NCBI GenBank assembly: GCA_948146395.1 | Contig: OX411546.1 | Coordinates: 18,989,158-19,053,157 of the forward strand | Direction of reading: 5' to 3' | From: Fragum whitleyi | Lineage: Eukaryota; Mollusca; Bivalvia; Cardiida; Cardiidae | Length of the DNA: 64,000 bases | Shown: in pieces, positions 36,201 through 42,200 of the stretch | Numbering within the stretch: position 1 is the stretch's first letter | Layout of the letters: each line of letters begins with the position of its first letter | Position numbers and translations under genes: made by a program | Notes under the pieces: generated by a model | Seen by the model: the letters and a program-made list of their open reading frames with translations, nothing else | What the model was told of the DNA's origin: nothing | The model's database searches: none

Positions 36201-39200
36201 AGTGCACATCTACACAACTACATATAACTCTTTCGAGTAAAAACTGTTTTAAAAAGATTGATGGTTGAGATTTGCGAAAACGTTAATCAGGGACTCTGGA
36301 TTTCCATTCTAAACGCATAAATATTTCAGTCAGGAGAACTACAGTTAACATTTGAATAAAACAACCCCGGAATAGGTGTTGAGGAATTTAACTCTGATCT
36401 TTATTGTTCAACTTGAGACAAAATGTGAGTGCAATAAACCGCGTTCTATTAAAACAGTAACCCATATTAGTTGTAGTTACTATTTAAAGTACCCCGACGC
36501 TACGTTCTTTCCGAAAAAATAACGTTGTCATGGTTGATTGGGCATCTTCCTGTGTGGAGCCTTTTTAATTTAACCTCATGGATGCAAGTACACTTGTTAA
36601 GCATTCAATTCTTATTTCAACACAACTTGATTTGTTTTAAATCGCTTGTGAATTGTGCGTTCTAGAGGAATTTCTTTCTCAACAGTGAGTTTAAAACTAA
36701 GAGCGCCACGAAAGCGCATCATTTAAATTCCATAGCGACGGATCCTTAAAAGACGCGTACTCATATTTGGTTGCATCTTTCTATAATAAGCACTCACATC
36801 CAAACAAATAATTACTGACAGTTTCATTAAAATCTGATTAATGACAAAAAAGATATTGCAATTGTCTTAGAACTTTTTGATACCCCCTCGTACATCTACG
36901 TAAATAGGGTGAAATTGATAAATTTACCACAGCAACCAATGTTAATTTGGAAATTGAGGATGCCCAAGTTCTCTTACAAGTTAAATTGCTTTCCTCCAAT
37001 ATTTTTTTTAGTAAATATTTGTTTTAGCTGTATACCGAACTGTGCTGTGATCGGTCGATGGGAATTCATTTGCATATTTCAATATTATTTTGAAATACTT
37101 TTCGTACCTTATATAAGTGACAGATTAGAAATTGGTTTCATTAAATGTCTTATATGAGCGGACGTCATTTCTCTATATGTTACATAGTGGAAAATTTGAA
37201 AGAAACATTTTCTCAGAACTTGATTCATGGATATCAACCGAATTTCTTTGGATAATTTCTTAGGATGACCCTTGGTTAGTCTACAAAAATTATTGTGATC
37301 AGATGCAAATTATGTCTTTTATAGGCGAAGGTCATTTCTCTATATGCCATATAGAGGAAACTTCAAAACTCATTTTTCTACAACCTACCCTAACTGATGG
37401 TTTCAACAAACTTTTACTAGAATGTTCCTTTGGTGACCCATTATCAGGCTGCACAAAATTATTGTGTGTCAATGAAAAATAGGAATTTAACAGGTGGAGG
37501 TCATTTTTTATATTTGTTATTCATCAATCTTAAATTTATCTTTGCAGGAATATTTCGACAGAGGTACAGATAAGAGAGGGTCAAGCCAGTCTAAAATCTT
37601 TATTCGCAATGGAATCTTATGTTGTTGGTACTCATAGGAATCGTCTTGACAAGACGATTCAAATGAGTACCAACATCATAAGGTTCGTATCATTATCATT
37701 GAAATACTTTTTTTTATCTTATCTTTTTATCTTAAATCCAGAATACCCCCTCTATCTGTAGCTGTGAAAGCATGGGCGGAATCCAGGGCTTCTATAAGGG
37801 GGGTTCAATGTTGCGCCAGAATTCGAGTAATTAATCCAATAGTATTCCTATCTATATAGATAGGGATACTATGGGACTAATTGCTCAAATTCTTATTCTT
37901 ATCATATAACTTTTATTGGTAGAATTTTAAGTTCCTGTGATTCGAACACATCAAAAAAGGGTGTCGTTTCATTTTTTTGCAACATTTTATTGAATATGTC
38001 CACTACAATGAAGTAATTTGACTACCTCTGAATCCGCTACTGGAAAGCATACCCAAATATATTTTGTTTATTTCATTTCAGTTCAGTATTACTGTTTAAC
38101 CACCGTATGGACGGGCCTCTCTATAATACTGTCAATTTTAGTTATAAATACTCATAACAGGGGACCGCGAAATAGGAAGGTCCCCGGAATAATACGACAG
38201 GTAGGTCAATATGTGTGAAACATTTTACTATATTCCGAGAAAAACTTGATATATCAAGTCTGATCCCTTTTGTGTAAACCATGAATATTTTTACCAGATT
38301 TTTAGACAAAATTTATAGACGCATGCTTGGCATGTGATTTGAATGAATTAGAAGATGAATTCCACGTTTTGCTAGCATGTCCATTATTTTCCGATATTCG
38401 GAAAACCTACTTGAAAAAATACTTCTATACTTGCCCAAGTATGATGAAATTTATAACTTTAATGAATACCGAAAACCGAAACGTTCTTTTGAATTTGGCA
38501 AAATATTTTAAAGAAAGATTTACACGAAGCTCTGTAGCAACCATTTATGTAATAAAAACGAGAAATGTAATAAAAATTACAAAACTCGTTGAGATGGCAA
38601 ATTTCGTATTACATTTCAGCTAGCAACCAGAAATGTAATAAAATCGAGAAATGTAATAAACGTGTTTTCCTTATTCAAAAAGTGTCTTCTACTGAATCGA
38701 AGTGCAAAAAGGTCACAATTTGGTATTCATTTATTGAGTTTATTACATTTTTGAATGGGTTCATAATAATCATGGGGCTGCGGTAAAAATTTTAAAAGTC
38801 ATAAAACAACTTGACTGATCGCTCAAATGATAAAATTGTAAAAAAAAAGATTTTACCGTTAGAACAAAAAACGAATATATGGTTCGATATAATTATCTGA
38901 AATGTAGTTGTTTGCTAGTTTTATTACATTTCTCGATTTTATTACAATTCTCGTCAGTAGGTAGCAACCAGTTTTGCAATAAAACCGAGAAGAATAATAA
39001 CTTCAGCATTTCTTACAACCAGTCGAGCGTTTTTATAAATCTTGCGTCTTCGGAAAGTTTTAAAACGTACGATTTATAAAGCCGCAAAACTGGTTGTAAG
39101 AGAGGTTAAAGAATTGTCCGGTCCATCTTTGTTGCGTGCAGTCTGCGTCGTGGTTGCGTCCACCAAGATCGTACGTTGCACGTGCGTGCATCGCACGACT

Positions 39201-42200
39201 ATGCCTACGTTTTAGGCGCAGACCGCACGCAGATCACAAGCAGGAGCACTTACGACCGGTTGTAAGAGAGGCTTTATTATGTACATTTCTGCAAAGAAAG
39301 TAGCTTATACTCAAACTCAAAGCTAAGTGTATTGGGCTTTACGTCGTTTTCAACTGGTATGGTCATATCGCATAGGCCAGAGCACATAACCACGGGATGC
39401 TATTGTTTCTCATACCAGTACCTAACCGAGCCTCAAGCTGCTCGCCCACAAAGGTTCACGATACTAAACCATTGATGGGGTAATATTTTTGTAAGAAATC
39501 AAACAAAAGACTTCAGGTCAGTTCTTAGCTAATATTTAAATTCAATACAGACACTAAACGTTACCAATTTAAATAAAGACAACGGTAATAATTTTCAAAC
39601 CTTGTCCAATTTTGAAAATGTGAAAACGATTTCAATAAACGTCATAGTGACATTATCTTTCTAATTTCAGTATCAGAATATCAGACAAAGGGTGAATTTT
39701 ATATAAAAGATGAATGTAATAATTTGTATTTTTGTTACATTTCTAGATTTTGTTACATTCCTCGTTGATGGAAAGTAATCTGTTTTGTAACAAAATCGAG
39801 AAATGTAATAAACTTTCATTTGTATGTTTAATTGATTACGAAAGTGTCTTATACAAAATCTTTATGCTCAAATTCAGTATTTTCATACTTAACAAAATAC
39901 AGGATAGACATTGGACGCTGACAATTTTAGCATAGCCAAATTCTGGTCGAATTTCAGTGTATTTATAAAACATATACTAATCTTCATAGTGTCGATTATT
40001 GCAGTATCTGTTTATTTTTAGTAGCATATCAAATAAAGGTTGATTTTCATATAGTTCGGTAAAATGTCATAGTTTGGTTACTTTGTTACATTTCTCGATT
40101 TTAGTACATTTCTCGTTGATGGGTAGTAACCAGTTTTGTCACAAAATCGAAAAATGTAATAGATTTTTATATGTATGTTTTAACAATTAGAAAAATATTT
40201 CATATCGAAAATAATGCTCGAGTTCAGAATTTCATATTTACCAAAGTACAAGAAAGACGTTGGGCGCTGAAAGTTTTGATATAGCCAAAATTTTGTCCGA
40301 ATTCAATGTGTTTAAAAACATATACTTAACGTCATTGAGTAGATTATTGTAATATCTGTTTATTTTTAGAATAAGAATATCTTAAAAGGGAGAATTTCAT
40401 ATAATTCGGTAAAATGTCATAGTTTTGTAACATTGTTACATTTCTAGATTTTATTACATTTCTCGTTGGTGGGTAGTAACAAGTTTTGTAACAAAATCGA
40501 GAAATGAAATAAACCTTCATATGTATGTTTTAAAGTTTAGAAAACAATTTCATAATGAAAACCATTACTTAAAATCAGCATTTCAAGTTTAACAAAATAC
40601 AGGATAGACATTGGACGCTGACAATTTTATTATAGCCAAAATTTGGTCGAATTTCAAAGTATTTAGAAACATACAATTAACGTCAAAGTTTCGATTATTG
40701 CAGTATCTGTTTATTTCTAGTATCAGATTACTCGTATCAGACAAAGGTTGAATTTCATATGTTAAGGTAAAATGTCATAGTTTGATACATTTTTCCATTT
40801 ACTACATTTCTCGTCAATGGGTAGTAACCAGTTTTGTAATAAAATCGAGAAATGTAATAAACTTTCATATGTATGTTTTGACATTTAGAAAAAAATATCT
40901 TATACCAAAACTTAATGTTCAAATGCAGTATTTGCTCACTTACCAAAATTCAAGATAGACATTGGACACTGACAATTTTAATATATCCAAATTCTGGTCG
41001 GATTTCTTTGTGTTTTACAAACACATACTAAACGTAAGAAATGTAACAAAATTACCAAACTATGAAATTTTACCTAACTATATTAATTTCAACCTTTGTT
41101 TGATATTCTAAGAATAAACAGATTCTGCAATAATCGATACTATGACGCTAAGTGTATGTTTTTAAACACTTTGAAATTCGACCGGATTTGGGCTAAATAA
41201 GAATTCCAGCGTCCAATGTCGACCTTGTATTTTACTGAATGTCAAAATACTGAATTTTAACATTTAGTTTTTGGCATAAGGCACTTTTCTATATGTTAAA
41301 CATACAAATGAAAGTTTATTACATTTCTCGATTTTGTTACAAAACTGTTTAATACCCATTAACGAGAAATGTTATAAATTCTAGAAATGCAACAAAACAT
41401 CCAAAATATGACATTTATCGTTTATATAAATTTTACCCTTTGTCTGATATTCTGACACTGAAATAAGAAAGATAATGCCACTATGACGTTTATTGAAGTC
41501 GTTTTCACGCTTTCAAAATTGGTTTGAAAATAATTACTCTTGTCTTTATTTAAATTGGTAACATTCAGTATCTATATTGAACTTAATTATTCGCTAGAAA
41601 CTGAACTGAAGTCTTTTGTTTGATTGACAAAAATATAACTCCATCAATGGTGTGATATCGTGAGCCCATGTGGGCGAGCATCTGGAGGATCGGTTAGGGT
41701 GTTGTGGTAGTACTGGTATGAGAGACAACATCAACCCACGGTTAGGTGCTCTGGCCTCCGCGATATAACCATAGCGGTTGAAAACGGCGTAAACCCCAAT
41801 ACACTTAGCTTTTAGTTTGAGTATGAGCTTCTTTCTTCGGCGGCAATATACAATAAAAATTTCATTACATTTCTCGGTTTTATTGCAAAACTGGAAGACG
41901 AGAAATGTAATAAAATCGAGAAATGTATAAAACTAGCAAACAACTACATTTCAGATAATTATATCGAATCATATAGCAGTTTTTTGTTCTAACGGTAATA
42001 TCTAATTTTGTAACAATTTTTTATCATTAGGACGATCAGTCAAGTCGTTTTATGACTTTTCAATTTTTTACCACAGCCACATGGTTATGATGACCCCCCA
42101 TGTATAGAAAAGTATCATCTCCATAATCAAAACAATGATATAATGAATAAAAATTCAACATAAAATGTTTTAATTTGTTCGTTTTGTTATAAAACTCATT

